In this document: piece after piece, positions 1 to 8,860 of the stretch
How the letters are laid out: every line of letters begins with the position of its first letter
Position numbering within the stretch: the first letter of the stretch is position 1
From: Streptomyces sp. PTY087I2
GTDB taxonomy: Bacteria > Actinomycetota > Actinomycetes > Streptomycetales > Streptomycetaceae
Reading direction: 5' to 3'
Length of the DNA: 64,000 nt
NCBI RefSeq assembly: GCF_001687325.1
Contig: NZ_LZRD01000030.1
Coordinates: forward strand, 25,477-89,476
Notes under the pieces: model-generated
Told to the model about the DNA's origin: nothing
The model's database searches: none
The model's input: only the letters and a program-made list of their open reading frames with translations
Program-made: the position numbers and the translations under genes

Positions 1-1435
1 CGGGTTCGGGCGGGCGGACGCGCTGGCGCTGTTCCGGCGGCTGCTGGCGGGCGAGCGGGGCGCGTACTGGACGTTCGTGGTGCACACCGGGGACAGGACG
101 CTGGTGGGAGCCAGTCCGGAGGTGCATGTGCGGATGTCGGGCGGGACGGTCGTGATGAACCCGATCAGCGGGACGTACCGCTACCCGGCCGAGGGGCCCA
201 CCGCGGAGAGCCTGCTGGCGTTCCTCGGGGACCGCAAGGAGAGCGAGGAGCTGTCCATGGTGGTCGACGAGGAGCTGAAGATGATGTGCACGGTGGGCGA
301 CATGGGCGGGGTGGTGGTCGGCCCCCGGCTCAAGGAGATGGCCCACCTCGCGCACACCGAGTACGAGCTGCGCGGGAAGTCCTCGCTGGATGTACGGGAC
401 GTGCTGCGCGAGACGATGTTCGCGGCGACCGTCACCGGCTCCCCCGTGCAGAACGCGTGCCGGGTGATCGAGCGGTACGAGTCCGGGGGCCGCGGCTACT
501 ACGCGGGGGCGCTGGCCCTGCTGGGCCGGGACGCGAACGGGGCGCAGACCCTGGACTCGCCGATCCTGATCCGTACGGCCGACATCGCCCCCGACGGTTC
601 GCTGAAGGTGCCGGTCGGGGCCACGCTCGTACGCCACTCGGATCCGGCGAGCGAGGTCGCCGAGACGCATGCCAAGGCGGCCGGGGTGCTGGCCGCCCTC
701 GGGGTGCGGCCGGGCCGCCCGGCGGCGGAGGCGGACCGGCCGCGCCTGGCCTCCGACCCCCGGGTGCAGGCGGCGCTGGACGACCGGCGCGGCGGGCTCG
801 CCCCGTTCTGGCTGCGGATGCAGGAGCGCGTCCGGGACCTGTCCGGCCACGCCCTGGTGGTGGACGGCGAGGACACGTTCACCGCGATGCTGGCCCATCT
901 GCTGCGGGCGTCCGGGCTTGACGTCTCGGTGCGCCGGTACGACGAGCCGGGGCTGCGCGAGGCGGTCCGGGCGCACGTCGGGCCCGTGGTGCTGGGCCCC
1001 GGCCCGGGCAACCCGGGCGATCTCACCGACCCGAAGATGCGGCTGCTGCGGGAGATCGCCGCCGAGCTGGTGCGGGACCACCGGCACGGGCTGCTGGGGG
1101 TCTGCCTCGGGCATGAGCTGATCGCGGCGGAGCTGGGCCTGGAGATCGTCCGCAAGGCGGTGCCGTACCAGGGGACGCAGACCAGGATCGAGCTGTTCGG
1201 GCGGCCGGAGACGGTCGGCTTCTACAACAGCTTCACCGCCCGGTGCGGCGGTCCGGCCGCCGCCGAGCTGGCCGCGCACGGCATCGAGGTGAGCCGCGAC
1301 GAGGAGAGCGGCGAGCTGCACGCGCTGCGGGGGCCGGGGTTCGCCTCGGTGCAGTTCCACCCGGAGTCGGTGCTGACCGTGCGGGGCTCGGCGATCGTGA
1401 CGGAGCTGCTGGCGGGGCTGCCCGTGCCGCGCTGA
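1..1435 (+). CDS. Anthranilate synthase, fused TrpE-TrpG type (5' end outside window)
   Basis: Converts chorismate and glutamine to anthranilate, the first committed step to tryptophan; fused enzymes of this layout also feed secondary metabolism (PhzE-like). The reading frame is open from base 2, so the N-terminus lies upstream; 477 codons are visible. The first half is the chorismate-binding domain, with GASPE, PISGTYRYP and the late segment ending in the conserved GALALLG stretch. The second half is a class I glutamine amidotransferase with LGPGPGNPGD, the nucleophile motif GVCLGHE and the catalytic HPES motif. The stop is only three bases from the stop of the convergent dehydrogenase gene. 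Whether it serves primary tryptophan synthesis or a specialised pathway cannot be decided here; trpD lies 24 kb away. Confidence 0.93.
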   Translation, partial: GFGRADALALFRRLLAGERGAYWTFVVHTGDRTLVGASPEVHVRMSGGTVVMNPISGTYRYPAEGPTAESLLAFLGDRKESEELSMVVDEELKMMCTVGDMGGVVVGPRLKEMAHLAHTEYELRGKSSLDVRDVLRETMFAATVTGSPVQNACRVIERYESGGRGYYAGALALLGRDANGAQTLDSPILIRTADIAPDGSLKVPVGATLVRHSDPASEVAETHAKAAGVLAALGVRPGRPAAEADRPRLASDPRVQAALDDRRGGLAPFWLRMQERVRDLSGHALVVDGEDTFTAMLAHLLRASGLDVSVRRYDEPGLREAVRAHVGPVVLGPGPGNPGDLTDPKMRLLREIAAELVRDHRHGLLGVCLGHELIAAELGLEIVRKAVPYQGTQTRIELFGRPETVGFYNSFTARCGGPAAAELAAHGIEVSRDEESGELHALRGPGFASVQFHPESVLTVRGSAIVTELLAGLPVPR

Positions 1436-1438
1436 GCT

Positions 1439-2437
1439 TTATGCGTTCCTCGGCACGAGGACGTTCTCGCTGTGGCGGCGGGCCAGGTAATCGGTGACGT
1501 TCTTGACGGTCGCGTCGATGATCTGGCCCACCGCGTCCTCGGTGTAGTACGCCTGGTGCGACGTGACGATGACGTTGGGGAACGTCACCAGCCGGGCCAG
1601 GGTGTCGTCGTCGATGCCCTCCAGGGACTTGTCGAGGAAGAACAGCCCGGCCTCCGCCTCGTACACGTCGAGTCCGACACCGAGGAAGCGGCCCGCGCGG
1701 AGTTCGGTGACCAGGGCGGCGGTGTCGATGAGGCCGCCGCGGCTGGAGTTGACGAGGATCGCGTCGTCCTTCATCGCCTTGAGGGCGCCCTCGTCGATGA
1801 TGTGCTGGGTGGCGGGCAGCAGCGGTACGTGCAGGCTGATCAGGTCGGCCTCGGCGAACAGCCGCTCCTTTTCCACGTACTCCATGCCCAGCTCGACGCA
1901 GGCCGGGTTCTCCACGACGTCCCAGCCGAGCAGTTTCATGCCGAAGCCGTGGGCGATCCGGGTGAACGCCTCGCCGATCTTGCCGGTGCCGAGCACGCCG
2001 ACGGTCCGGCCGCGCATGTCCCGGCCGAGCAGCCCGTCGAGGCGGAAGTCGAAGTCCCGGGTGCGGCTCGCGGCGCGGATGATGCGCCGGTTGACGGCCA
2101 TGGCGAGGGTCCAGGCGAATTCGGCGACCGAGTACGGCGAGTAGGACGAGACCCGGGCGACGCGCAGGGCGAGGCGCTCGGCGACCTCCAGGTCGATGTT
2201 GTTGAAGCCGGTGGAGCGCTGGGCGATCATCTGCGTGCCGCCCGCGGCGAGCGTCTGGAGCACCGGGGCGCTCAGGTCGGCGTTGACGCTCGTGGAGATG
2301 ATCTCGTGGCCGGCCGCGATGGGGGCGGTGTCCCGGTTGAGGAAGACGTCCAGGCAGCGGACCTCGTGCAGCCCCTCGAAGGCCTTCTCGATCAGGGGCT
2401 TCTCGTCGGACTGCACACCGAAGGCCAGAATTTCCAC
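1439..2437 (-). CDS. D-2-hydroxyacid dehydrogenase (D-lactate dehydrogenase-like)
   Basis: A 332-residue NAD-dependent D-2-hydroxyacid dehydrogenase, likely interconverting a 2-keto acid such as pyruvate with its D-hydroxy acid in the cytoplasm. I see the Rossmann motif GVLGTGKIG near residue 150, the substrate-binding arginine in NSSRGG, the glutamate in DVYEAE and the catalytic histidine in TSHQAYYT, all in family order. Length is normal. The GTG start at 2437 follows GGGAGA at four bases. The gene stands alone between a convergent synthase and the upstream two-component pair. The long middle segment AGLFFLDKSL is typical of the LdhA-type branch, so lactate is the best guess, but specificity is not proven. 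Confidence 0.9.
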   Translation of the reverse strand: MEILAFGVQSDEKPLIEKAFEGLHEVRCLDVFLNRDTAPIAAGHEIISTSVNADLSAPVLQTLAAGGTQMIAQRSTGFNNIDLEVAERLALRVARVSSYSPYSVAEFAWTLAMAVNRRIIRAASRTRDFDFRLDGLLGRDMRGRTVGVLGTGKIGEAFTRIAHGFGMKLLGWDVVENPACVELGMEYVEKERLFAEADLISLHVPLLPATQHIIDEGALKAMKDDAILVNSSRGGLIDTAALVTELRAGRFLGVGLDVYEAEAGLFFLDKSLEGIDDDTLARLVTFPNVIVTSHQAYYTEDAVGQIIDATVKNVTDYLARRHSENVLVPRNA

Positions 2438-2521
2438 GGGTTCTCCCGAGCTGGGTCCGGGGACGGAACAGGGCAGGGCCGGTCAGCCCGAATATACGGC
2501 CGCGGCCCCGCCCCCGCCGGA

Positions 2522-3226
2522 TCAGACGTCGTCGAGGCCGCGCTCGATGGCGTACCGGACGAGCTCCACCCGGTTGTGCAGCTGGAGCTTGCCGAGGGTG
2601 TTCTGCACATGGTTCTGAACCGTGCGGTGCGAGATCACCAGCCGTTCGGCGATCTGCTTGTACGAGAGGCCCTTGGCGACCAACCGCAGCACCTCGGTCT
2701 CCCGGTCGGTGAGCTGCGGGGCCTTCGGCTCGTCCGACGCCACGGGGGCGGGGTCGGAGGCGAGCCGGCGGTACTCGCCGAGGACCAGGCCCGCCAGGCC
2801 CGGGGTGAAGACCGGGTCGCCGGCCGCGGTGGAGCGGACGGCGTCGGTCAGCTCCTGGGTGGAGGCGGACTTCAGGAGATAGCCGGTGGCCCCGGACTTC
2901 ACCGCCTCCAGGACGTCGGCGTGCTCGCCGCTCGCGGAGAGGACCAGGACCCGCAGGCCGGGGTGGGAGCCGACGAGCTCCTTGCAGACCTGGACGCCGG
3001 GCATGCCGGGGAGGTTCAGGTCGAGGACGAGGACGTCCGGGCTGACCGCCTTGGCCCGGCGCACTGCCTGCGGGCCGTCCCCGGCGGTCGCGACGACGTC
3101 GAAGCCGGACTCGGTCAGGTCGCGGGCGACCGCGTCGCGCCACATGGGGTGGTCGTCGACGACCATGACCCTGATGGGCCGGTCCGCCGCCCCCTGCTCG
3201 TCCTGCGGTGTGTTCTGCGTGCTCAT
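2522..3226 (-). CDS. macR: NarL/LuxR-family response regulator, MacR-type
   Basis: A 234-residue response regulator: receiver domain (acidic pocket D24/D25, phosphoacceptor D69 in VLVLDLNLPG, lysine in GYLLKS) and a C-terminal LuxR helix-turn-helix (LTDRETEVLRLVAKG, then the VQNHVQNTLGKL recognition helix). I start it at the ATG at 3226 because that ATG overlaps the stop of the upstream kinase gene by four bases (ATGA), implying translational coupling; the longer frame upstream is kinase sequence. By family and position it matches S. coelicolor MacR (SCO2120), which with MacS is reported to affect morphogenesis and actinorhodin production. The identification rests on remembered gene order and kinase architecture. 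Confidence 0.9.
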   Translation of the reverse strand: MSTQNTPQDEQGAADRPIRVMVVDDHPMWRDAVARDLTESGFDVVATAGDGPQAVRRAKAVSPDVLVLDLNLPGMPGVQVCKELVGSHPGLRVLVLSASGEHADVLEAVKSGATGYLLKSASTQELTDAVRSTAAGDPVFTPGLAGLVLGEYRRLASDPAPVASDEPKAPQLTDRETEVLRLVAKGLSYKQIAERLVISHRTVQNHVQNTLGKLQLHNRVELVRYAIERGLDDV

Positions 3227-4476
3227 CGGCCCGTTCCTGCCTTCCCCCGGGAAACCTTCGGTGCTCTGGGAACCTTCAACTCGACCTCGCAGCCCTGTCC
3301 GGGCACCGAGATCAGCTCTGCCGTGCCGCCCAGGTCGCGCAGCCGGCCGCGGATGGAGAGCGCCACCCCGAGCCGCCCCTCCCCCTCGGCCTGGGCGAGC
3401 CGTCCCTCGGGGATGCCGGGGCCGTCGTCCCGGACCGTGACGATCACCTCGTCCGGCTCGTCCTCGACCAGGATCCACGCCTGGGCGTCCGGGCCCGCGT
3501 GCACCCGGACGTTGTCCAGGGCGGCGCTGACGGCGGCGGCCAGCTCCCGGGCCGCGGCGGCGGGGAGCAGCACCGGGGCGCCCGGCTCGGCGAAGCTCGT
3601 ACGGGATCCGGCGTGCGGGGCGAGCAGGGCGCGCAGGTCGCAGGGGGCCCGGTCGGCGGGGCCCGCCTCCTCGTCGACCTCGACCGTGCGGACCACGGCG
3701 CCCTCGGCGGCGTCCTCGGAGACCCGGGTGGGGGGCACGAGGCCGCTGGAGACCAGGGTGCGCAGGGCGACCTCCTGTTCCCCGGCCATCCGGCCCAGCT
3801 CGGCCGCCTCGCCGCCGATGGCGGTGCCGCGGCGCTGGACCATGGCGAGGACCTGGAGCACGCTGTCGTGGATGTCGCGGGCGAGCCGTTCGCGTTCGCG
3901 GGTGGCGGCCTCGATCTCCAGGGCGCGGGCGAGGGTGCGCTCACTGGCGCGGGCGACCTCGACGACGTACCCGATGGCGATGGAGGCGACCCAGACCAGC
4001 AGGACGTTGTGGTAGGTGTCCCGGCTGGGCTCGCCGCGCTGGATGATGTTGGCGGCGGCGACGAACGTGGAGGCGAAGGCCGCCCACCGCCAGCCGCCCT
4101 TGATGGCGAAGGCGAGGACCGCGCCGGCCGTCCAGATCGACGGCAGCGTCGGGCCGTCGAAGGACTGGGAGTCGACGTCGGCGAGCGGGGTGAGCAGGAT
4201 GCCGGTCAGCGCGACGACGAGGTCGGCGCCGAGGAAGCGTTTGGTGCAGTTCGCCGCCGAGCGGACCTTGGGCAGGGTGGCGAGCGTCCACACGGCGAGG
4301 AACGCCAGATAGGCGACGGCGATCCAGGGCCGCTCGAACCGCTCCCGCCCGAAGTCGTCCTTGCCGAAGATCGCGAGCAGCACCGCGTAGATCATCGTCA
4401 GGACGCGGTAGCCGGTCAGCGCACGCCACAGCGGCAGCTCGACCGACATCCGTACGACCCGCTCACGCTTGGCCAT
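3223..4476 (-). CDS. macS: Membrane sensor histidine kinase, MacS-type
   Basis: A 417-residue sensor kinase. The N-terminal half (about 1-160) is a multi-span membrane module of the DUF5931 kind found in MacS kinases; then comes a HisKA_3 dimerisation helix with the phospho-acceptor histidine in ERLARDIHDSVLQ, and a HATPase_c domain with VRDDGPGIPEGR near the C-terminus. I prefer the ATG at 4476 to the GTG at 4482, because the GGGGGG Shine-Dalgarno-like run would abut the GTG but sits about seven bases from the ATG. Its stop overlaps the regulator's start by four bases. The signal it senses is unknown; the small membrane domain lacks an extended extracellular sensor. Confidence 0.9.
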   Translation of the reverse strand: MAKRERVVRMSVELPLWRALTGYRVLTMIYAVLLAIFGKDDFGRERFERPWIAVAYLAFLAVWTLATLPKVRSAANCTKRFLGADLVVALTGILLTPLADVDSQSFDGPTLPSIWTAGAVLAFAIKGGWRWAAFASTFVAAANIIQRGEPSRDTYHNVLLVWVASIAIGYVVEVARASERTLARALEIEAATRERERLARDIHDSVLQVLAMVQRRGTAIGGEAAELGRMAGEQEVALRTLVSSGLVPPTRVSEDAAEGAVVRTVEVDEEAGPADRAPCDLRALLAPHAGSRTSFAEPGAPVLLPAAAARELAAAVSAALDNVRVHAGPDAQAWILVEDEPDEVIVTVRDDGPGIPEGRLAQAEGEGRLGVALSIRGRLRDLGGTAELISVPGQGCEVELKVPRAPKVSRGKAGTGR

Positions 4477-4507
4477 GGTCACACCCCCCGGACGGTCAAC
4501 GACGCGG

Positions 4508-5278
4508 TTACGCGCCGGACCGTTCCGTTCCGTTTCCGTTGCCCGCGGCGGCCTGCTTCCGCTCCCGCTTGGCCTCCTCGGCCTTGGCCTTCGCCTCGTC
4601 GGCGATCTGGCGCTTGGCGGCGGTGGCGTAGATGTCCACGTACTCCTGGCCGGAGAGCTTCATGATCTCGTACATGACCTCGTCGGTCACCGAGCGCAGG
4701 ATGAAGCGGTCGCCGTCCATGCCCTGGTAGCGGCTGAAGTCCAGCGGCTTGCCGATCCTGATGCCGGGGCGCATGAGCTTGGGCACCACCTGGCCGGGCG
4801 GCTGGATCTTCTCGGTGTCGATCATGGCGACCGGGATGACGGGGGCGCCGGTGGCGAGCGCCACCCGGGCGAGGCCGCCGGGCTTGCCGCGGTAGAGGCG
4901 GCCGTCGGGCGAGCGGGTGCCCTCGGGGTAGATACCGAAGAGGTTGCCGCTCTCGATGACCTGGATGCCCGCCCTGATCGCCGCCTCGCCTGCGCCGCGC
5001 GCTCCGGAGCGGTCGACGGGGAGCTGGCCGACGCCCTTGAAGAAGGCGGCGGTGAGCTTGCCCTTCACGCCGGGCGAGGTGAAGTACTCGGCCTTGGCGA
5101 TGAACGTGACCTTGCGGTCCAGCACGGCCGGGAGGAAGAACGAGTCGGAGAAGGAGAGGTGGTTGCTGGCGAGGATCGCCGGACCGCGCTCGGGGATGTT
5201 CTCCAGACCCTCCACCCACGGCCGGAAGGCGAGCTTCAGGGACCCGCCGATGGAGAACTTCATGGCGCCGTAGATCAA
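4508..5278 (-). CDS. Lysophospholipid acyltransferase (PlsC/1-acylglycerol-3-phosphate family)
   Basis: A 256-residue PlsC-type acyltransferase that transfers an acyl chain to a lysophospholipid or related acceptor at the membrane. The catalytic NHxxxxD motif is seen as NHLSFSD and the glycerol-phosphate-binding motif as PEGTRS. The start decides the N-terminus: a strong AGGAGG at 5287-5292 lies eight bases before a TTG at 5278, while the alternative ATG at 5263 is 23 bases away, so I use TTG. The C-terminus is lysine/glutamate rich and probably disordered. It follows the MacRS genes on the same strand with 31 bases between. The M. tuberculosis counterpart by position would be Rv2182c, beside mannolipid genes; the acceptor here is unknown. 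Confidence 0.9.
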   Translation of the reverse strand: MIYGAMKFSIGGSLKLAFRPWVEGLENIPERGPAILASNHLSFSDSFFLPAVLDRKVTFIAKAEYFTSPGVKGKLTAAFFKGVGQLPVDRSGARGAGEAAIRAGIQVIESGNLFGIYPEGTRSPDGRLYRGKPGGLARVALATGAPVIPVAMIDTEKIQPPGQVVPKLMRPGIRIGKPLDFSRYQGMDGDRFILRSVTDEVMYEIMKLSGQEYVDIYATAAKRQIADEAKAKAEEAKRERKQAAAGNGNGTERSGA

Positions 5279-5498
5279 CTCTGGTTCCTCCTGTGTGCTG
5301 TCGCTAGAGATTAGCCTGTGCCGTCGTCGCGGCCGCCGCCCGGCAGGGGGACCCGCCTCCCGGCCGGGCCGTGCGGGGCGCTGCGTGGGGGCGTGACGGC
5401 CCTGGTCGGTGTCGGTCCGGTCGCGTACGGTGAAGTCATCCGTCAAGCACTCCCCCAGGTGCGCCCTCCCCGCCCCGTCCCACGAACAGGAGACCCTG

Positions 5499-6278
5499 GT
5501 GCCGGTCCTCCCTGGAGCCGAGCCGTTCCGCCACGAGGGCGGAGAGGTCGGCGTCCTCCTCTGCCATGGCTTCACCGGATCCCCGCAGTCGCTGCGCCCC
5601 TGGGCCGACTATCTCGCCGAGCGCGGACTGACGGTCTCGCTGCCGCTGCTGCCGGGCCACGGCACCCGCTGGGAGGACATGGCGGCCACCGGCTGGCAGG
5701 ACTGGTACGCGGAGGTGGACCGGGAGCTGCGGGTCCTCACCGAGACGTGCGAGCAGGTCTTCGTCTTCGGGCTGTCCATGGGCGGCGCGCTGTCCCTGCG
5801 GCTCGCGGCCAAGCACGGGGACGCGATCAGCGGTCTGGTGCTGGTCAACCCGGCCAACAAGGTGCACGGCCTCTCGGCGTACGCGCTGCCGGTCGCCCGC
5901 CACCTCGTCCGTACGACGAAGGGGCTGGCCGACGACATCGCGCTCCCCGGCTCGCACGAGGTGGGGTACGACCGGGTGCCACTGCACTGCGCCCACTCGG
6001 TGCGGAAGTTCTTCAAGCTGGTCGACGGCGAGCTGCCCCAGGTGACCCAGCCGGTGGTGCTGCTGCACAGCCCGCAGGACCATGTCGTGCCGCCCGCCGA
6101 CAGCGCCCGGATCCTCAGCCGGATCTCCTCCACGGATGTTTCCGAGATCCTGCTGGAACAGAGCTACCACGTGGCGACGTTGGACCATGATGCGGAGCGG
6201 ATCTTCGATGAGAGCTACCGGTTCATCGGCCGTCTCGCACCGAACGTCGGGATGAAGGGGAGCACGTCCGGTGGCTGA
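5499..6278 (+). CDS. Alpha/beta hydrolase, carboxylesterase (Est30-like)
   Basis: A 259-residue alpha/beta hydrolase resembling thermostable carboxylesterase Est30 and monoacylglycerol lipases. The nucleophile elbow is GLSMGG, the acid residue lies in SPQDHVVP and the histidine in SYHVATLDHD; LCHGFTGSP holds the oxyanion-hole region. The GTG at 5499 is chosen because an AGGAG sits six bases upstream; an open frame extends 30 codons further but lacks a ribosome site and looks non-coding. The 3' end overlaps the next gene by eight bases, so the two are probably co-transcribed. Substrate is probably a short-chain ester or acylglycerol. Confidence 0.88.
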   Translation: MPVLPGAEPFRHEGGEVGVLLCHGFTGSPQSLRPWADYLAERGLTVSLPLLPGHGTRWEDMAATGWQDWYAEVDRELRVLTETCEQVFVFGLSMGGALSLRLAAKHGDAISGLVLVNPANKVHGLSAYALPVARHLVRTTKGLADDIALPGSHEVGYDRVPLHCAHSVRKFFKLVDGELPQVTQPVVLLHSPQDHVVPPADSARILSRISSTDVSEILLEQSYHVATLDHDAERIFDESYRFIGRLAPNVGMKGSTSGG

Positions 6279-6966
6279 GCACGACGCGGATCGCACAGGC
6301 AGCGACGAGGAGCGCGAACCGCGCCCCTCGGAGCCCGCGGCCGTCCCGGAGGGGACGAAGCCGGCGGGGGCCGAGGGAGCGGAGCAGGAGCGGGCGATCG
6401 ACGAGGACGCGGCATGGGCCGCGATCGTCGCGGGGTACGGGGAGGAGCCGCCGGATCCGCCGGGCGCCAAGCCGTTCAAGTCCATCGAGGACCTGGCCCT
6501 GCTGGAGGACGACCAGCGCAATGTGACGGGGCCCGGCGACGGCCCGGCCGGGGACCCGGCGGACAAAGGCTCCGGCAAGACGCCACCGAAGCCGCCCGAG
6601 AAGAAGCCGCTGGGCAGCTCGGTGGTCTTCGCGCCCGGCGTCGCGGGCCCGCGTGACTACGAGCTGCCCGAGTCCAAGGACGACGGCATCGACGAGCCGG
6701 ACGACGGGGACGAGGGCCACTTCGTGCCCCCGGAGCCGCCGCCGCTGCCGGAGGCCGACGTCACGGCGAAGTTCGCCTGGCTCGCGGTGATCGGCGGGCC
6801 GGTGCTGATGCTGATCGCGGTGCTGCTCCAGTGGGAGATGACGTGGTGGCTCACCACGCTCTGCATCGGCGGGTTCCTCGGCGGCTTCGCCACCCTGGTG
6901 GCCCGGATGCCGAGCGACGACGATGACGACACCTTCGGCGACCCGGGGCGCGGCGCGGTCGTGTGA
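6271..6966 (+). CDS. Acidic protein with C-terminal membrane hairpin, function unknown
   Basis: A 231-residue protein I do not recognise by function. Residues 1-165 are rich in Asp, Glu, Pro and Gly and look disordered; residues about 168-210 form two hydrophobic segments (LAVIGGPVLMLIAVLL and WLTTLCIGGFLGGFATLV), followed by a short acidic tail with DDDDD. It probably sits in the membrane with the acidic arm in the cytoplasm. The GTG start lies inside the end of the esterase gene, preceded by AAGGGGAG at eight bases, so translation is likely coupled. Streptomyces-type conserved hypothetical; no enzymatic motif is visible. Confidence 0.8.
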   Translation: MAEHDADRTGSDEEREPRPSEPAAVPEGTKPAGAEGAEQERAIDEDAAWAAIVAGYGEEPPDPPGAKPFKSIEDLALLEDDQRNVTGPGDGPAGDPADKGSGKTPPKPPEKKPLGSSVVFAPGVAGPRDYELPESKDDGIDEPDDGDEGHFVPPEPPPLPEADVTAKFAWLAVIGGPVLMLIAVLLQWEMTWWLTTLCIGGFLGGFATLVARMPSDDDDDTFGDPGRGAVV

Positions 6967-7019
6967 CCGTCACCCGGCGGGGCCCCTGAGGGGCGAGGGC
7001 CGTGTGACCGTCATCCGGC
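6961..7019. repeat. 18-base near-perfect direct repeat in a convergent gap
   Basis: Copies at 6961-6978 and 7002-7019 differ at one base (GTGTGACCGTCAyCCGGC). The first copy contains the stop codon of the upstream plus-strand gene and the second runs into the stop of the minus-strand gene, so it looks like a small local duplication between two gene ends. Confidence 0.7.
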
Positions 7020-7763
7020 AGGCACTCTGAGGGCGGCCAGGACCGGCAGATGGTCCGTGGCCGCCCCCAGGTCTGCGTCACTGACCCCGGGGAGCCCGGC
7101 CGGCACCCCGCAGCCGAGCACCTCGATGCCCGGGGTCGCGAAGACGGCGTCGATGCGCTTACGGGGCGCGTCGGGCGGGAACGTCAGCTCGCCGCCCCAC
7201 GGGGCGACGGCCCGGCAGTCCTGGAGCTCCCCGGCCAGCTGCCGGAACGCCTTCCCCATCGGTACGTCGTTGAGGTCGCCGCCCGCCACCGCGTGCTCCA
7301 CGCCCATCGAGGCGAGCTGTTCCAGCAGCCGGTCGGCCTGGGCGAGGCGTTCGTCGCGCTGGAGGCTCAGATGGCAGCTGAGCACCCCGAGCCGGGCCCC
7401 GGCGATCCGCACGACGGCGGTGGCGAAGCCCCGGCGGTGCAGGCCGGGGGTGAGGGGCAGCAGGACGTCCTCGGTGCGCTCGACCCGCGCGCGCAGCGAG
7501 CACAGCAGCAGGGGTCCGGCGGCGGTGGCCCCGCCGCTCAGCACCACCAGGTCGCTGCTCTTCGCGAGCCGGGCGGCGGCCTTGCGCCAGCGGAAGAAGC
7601 GCGGGGCCTCCTGGACGAGCACCAGATCGGGGGCGCAGGCGCGGATGACCCGGGCCAGGGCCGCGGTGTCGTCGTGCAGGGAGCGGACGTTGTAGCTCAG
7701 CACTCGGATGACGGCTGAACCGTCCGGCTCGGTACGGGAGTCGGGCAGGGGCGTCAGGACCAT
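7011..7763 (-). CDS. Endonuclease/exonuclease/phosphatase-family hydrolase
   Basis: A 250-residue member of the EEP metallohydrolase superfamily (DNase I, ExoIII, sphingomyelinase and inositol phosphatase relatives). Motifs in order: SYNVRSLHDD (metal-binding Asn), VLVQEA (metal-binding Glu), LSCHLS, GGDLNDVPMG (catalytic Asp/Asn) and the terminal DHLPVLAAL. No signal peptide is clear, so it is probably cytoplasmic. I start at ATG 7763; upstream sequence in the same frame is arginine/proline-rich and unlike protein, and no strong ribosome site was seen for any start. It follows glucokinase on the same strand, with a possible terminator between, so co-expression is uncertain. The substrate cannot be told from sequence. 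Confidence 0.85.
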   Translation of the reverse strand: MVLTPLPDSRTEPDGSAVIRVLSYNVRSLHDDTAALARVIRACAPDLVLVQEAPRFFRWRKAAARLAKSSDLVVLSGGATAAGPLLLCSLRARVERTEDVLLPLTPGLHRRGFATAVVRIAGARLGVLSCHLSLQRDERLAQADRLLEQLASMGVEHAVAGGDLNDVPMGKAFRQLAGELQDCRAVAPWGGELTFPPDAPRKRIDAVFATPGIEVLGCGVPAGLPGVSDADLGAATDHLPVLAALRVPAG

Positions 7764-7778
7764 GCGGGCCACGATACG

Positions 7779-7822
7779 GCGGACGCCCGCCGCTGCCCCG
7801 GAGGGCGGCGACGGGCGTCCGC
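7779..7822 (-). terminator. Possible terminator after glucokinase
   Basis: Perfect 11-bp arms, 7779-7789 and 7812-7822, GC-rich, with a 22-base loop that can pair further internally. It lies just past the glkA stop on the same strand and has no T-run, as usual in this genus. Confidence 0.5.
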
Positions 7823-7843
7823 TGCGTCGTACGGAAGTGGCCC

Positions 7844-8785
7844 CTAGCCCTGGCGGGCGAGGTCGGCCGCGCCCACGAGCCCTGCCTTGCCGCCGAGTTG
7901 GGCGGCGAGCACCTGGGCGTGCGGGCGCCACTCGCCGCCGATCAGCCAGCGCCGGAACGACTTGCGGATCGGGTCGAGGACGAGCTCGCCCTCGTCCGAG
8001 ACGCCGCCGCCGACGATGAACGCGGACGGGTCGAACAGCGAGGCGAGGTCGGCCAGTCCGGCACCGGCCCAGCGGGCCAGCTCGCGGAACGAGTCGATGG
8101 CCACCGGGTCGCCCTGGCGGGCGGCCTCGCTGATGTGCTTGCCCTCGATGCCGTCCACCGAGCCGTCGCCGAGGCCGAGCAGCACGGCGGCGTTCTCGGG
8201 GGTGGCGTTGGCGCGCTGCTTGGCGTACCGGACGAGCGCGCGGCCGGAGGCGTACTGCTCCCAGCAGCCCTGGCTGCCGCAGCCGCAGAGCAGACCGTCC
8301 GGGACGACCCGGATGTGGCCGAACTCGGCGGCCACGCCGAAGCGTCCGCGGCGCAGCTTGTTGCCGATGATGATGCCGCCGCCGAGGCCGGTGCCGAGCG
8401 TGATGCAGATGACGTCGTCGTGGCCCTGGCCGGCCCCGAAGCGGTATTCGCCCCAGGCCGCGGCGTTGGCGTCGTTCTCCACGACGACGGGCAGGCCGAC
8501 GCGCTGTTCGACCTTGTCCTTGAGCGGCTCGTGACGCCAGTTGATGTTCGGTGCGAACAGGACGGTGGCGCGCTTGTCGTCGACGTAACCGGCGGCGCCG
8601 ATGCCGACGGCCTCCACGTCATGACCCTCGCTCGCCCCGGCGACCGCCGCGCAGATCGCGTCGACGATGCCTTCGGCCGTCGGCGGGGTCGCCACCTTGA
8701 ACGTCGAGAGGATCCGGCCCTCTTCGTCGACCACTCCAGCCGCGATCTTCGTGCCGCCGATATCGACGCCGATGGTGAGTCCCAT
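7844..8785 (-). CDS. glkA: Glucokinase, ROK family
   Basis: A 313-residue ATP-dependent glucose kinase. It has the N-terminal phosphate motif GVDIGGTKIAAGV, catalytic aspartate in ENDANAAAWGE, and the ROK zinc-binding cluster CGCGSQGCWEQY (CxCGxxGCxE). In S. coelicolor the ROK glucokinase GlkA (SCO2126) phosphorylates glucose and mediates glucose repression, so this gene is both a glycolytic enzyme and a probable regulator of carbon catabolite control. The gene lies 75 bases after the SCO2127-like gene on the same strand, the arrangement known from S. coelicolor. Length and motifs are complete. Confidence 0.96.
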   Translation of the reverse strand: MGLTIGVDIGGTKIAAGVVDEEGRILSTFKVATPPTAEGIVDAICAAVAGASEGHDVEAVGIGAAGYVDDKRATVLFAPNINWRHEPLKDKVEQRVGLPVVVENDANAAAWGEYRFGAGQGHDDVICITLGTGLGGGIIIGNKLRRGRFGVAAEFGHIRVVPDGLLCGCGSQGCWEQYASGRALVRYAKQRANATPENAAVLLGLGDGSVDGIEGKHISEAARQGDPVAIDSFRELARWAGAGLADLASLFDPSAFIVGGGVSDEGELVLDPIRKSFRRWLIGGEWRPHAQVLAAQLGGKAGLVGAADLARQG

Positions 8786-8860
8786 GAATCCCTCAGTTTC
8801 GGTCGAGCCCCGCTAGGGGCAACCGTACCCGAGGCCGCGCCCGGTACCGGCCGGAGCCGG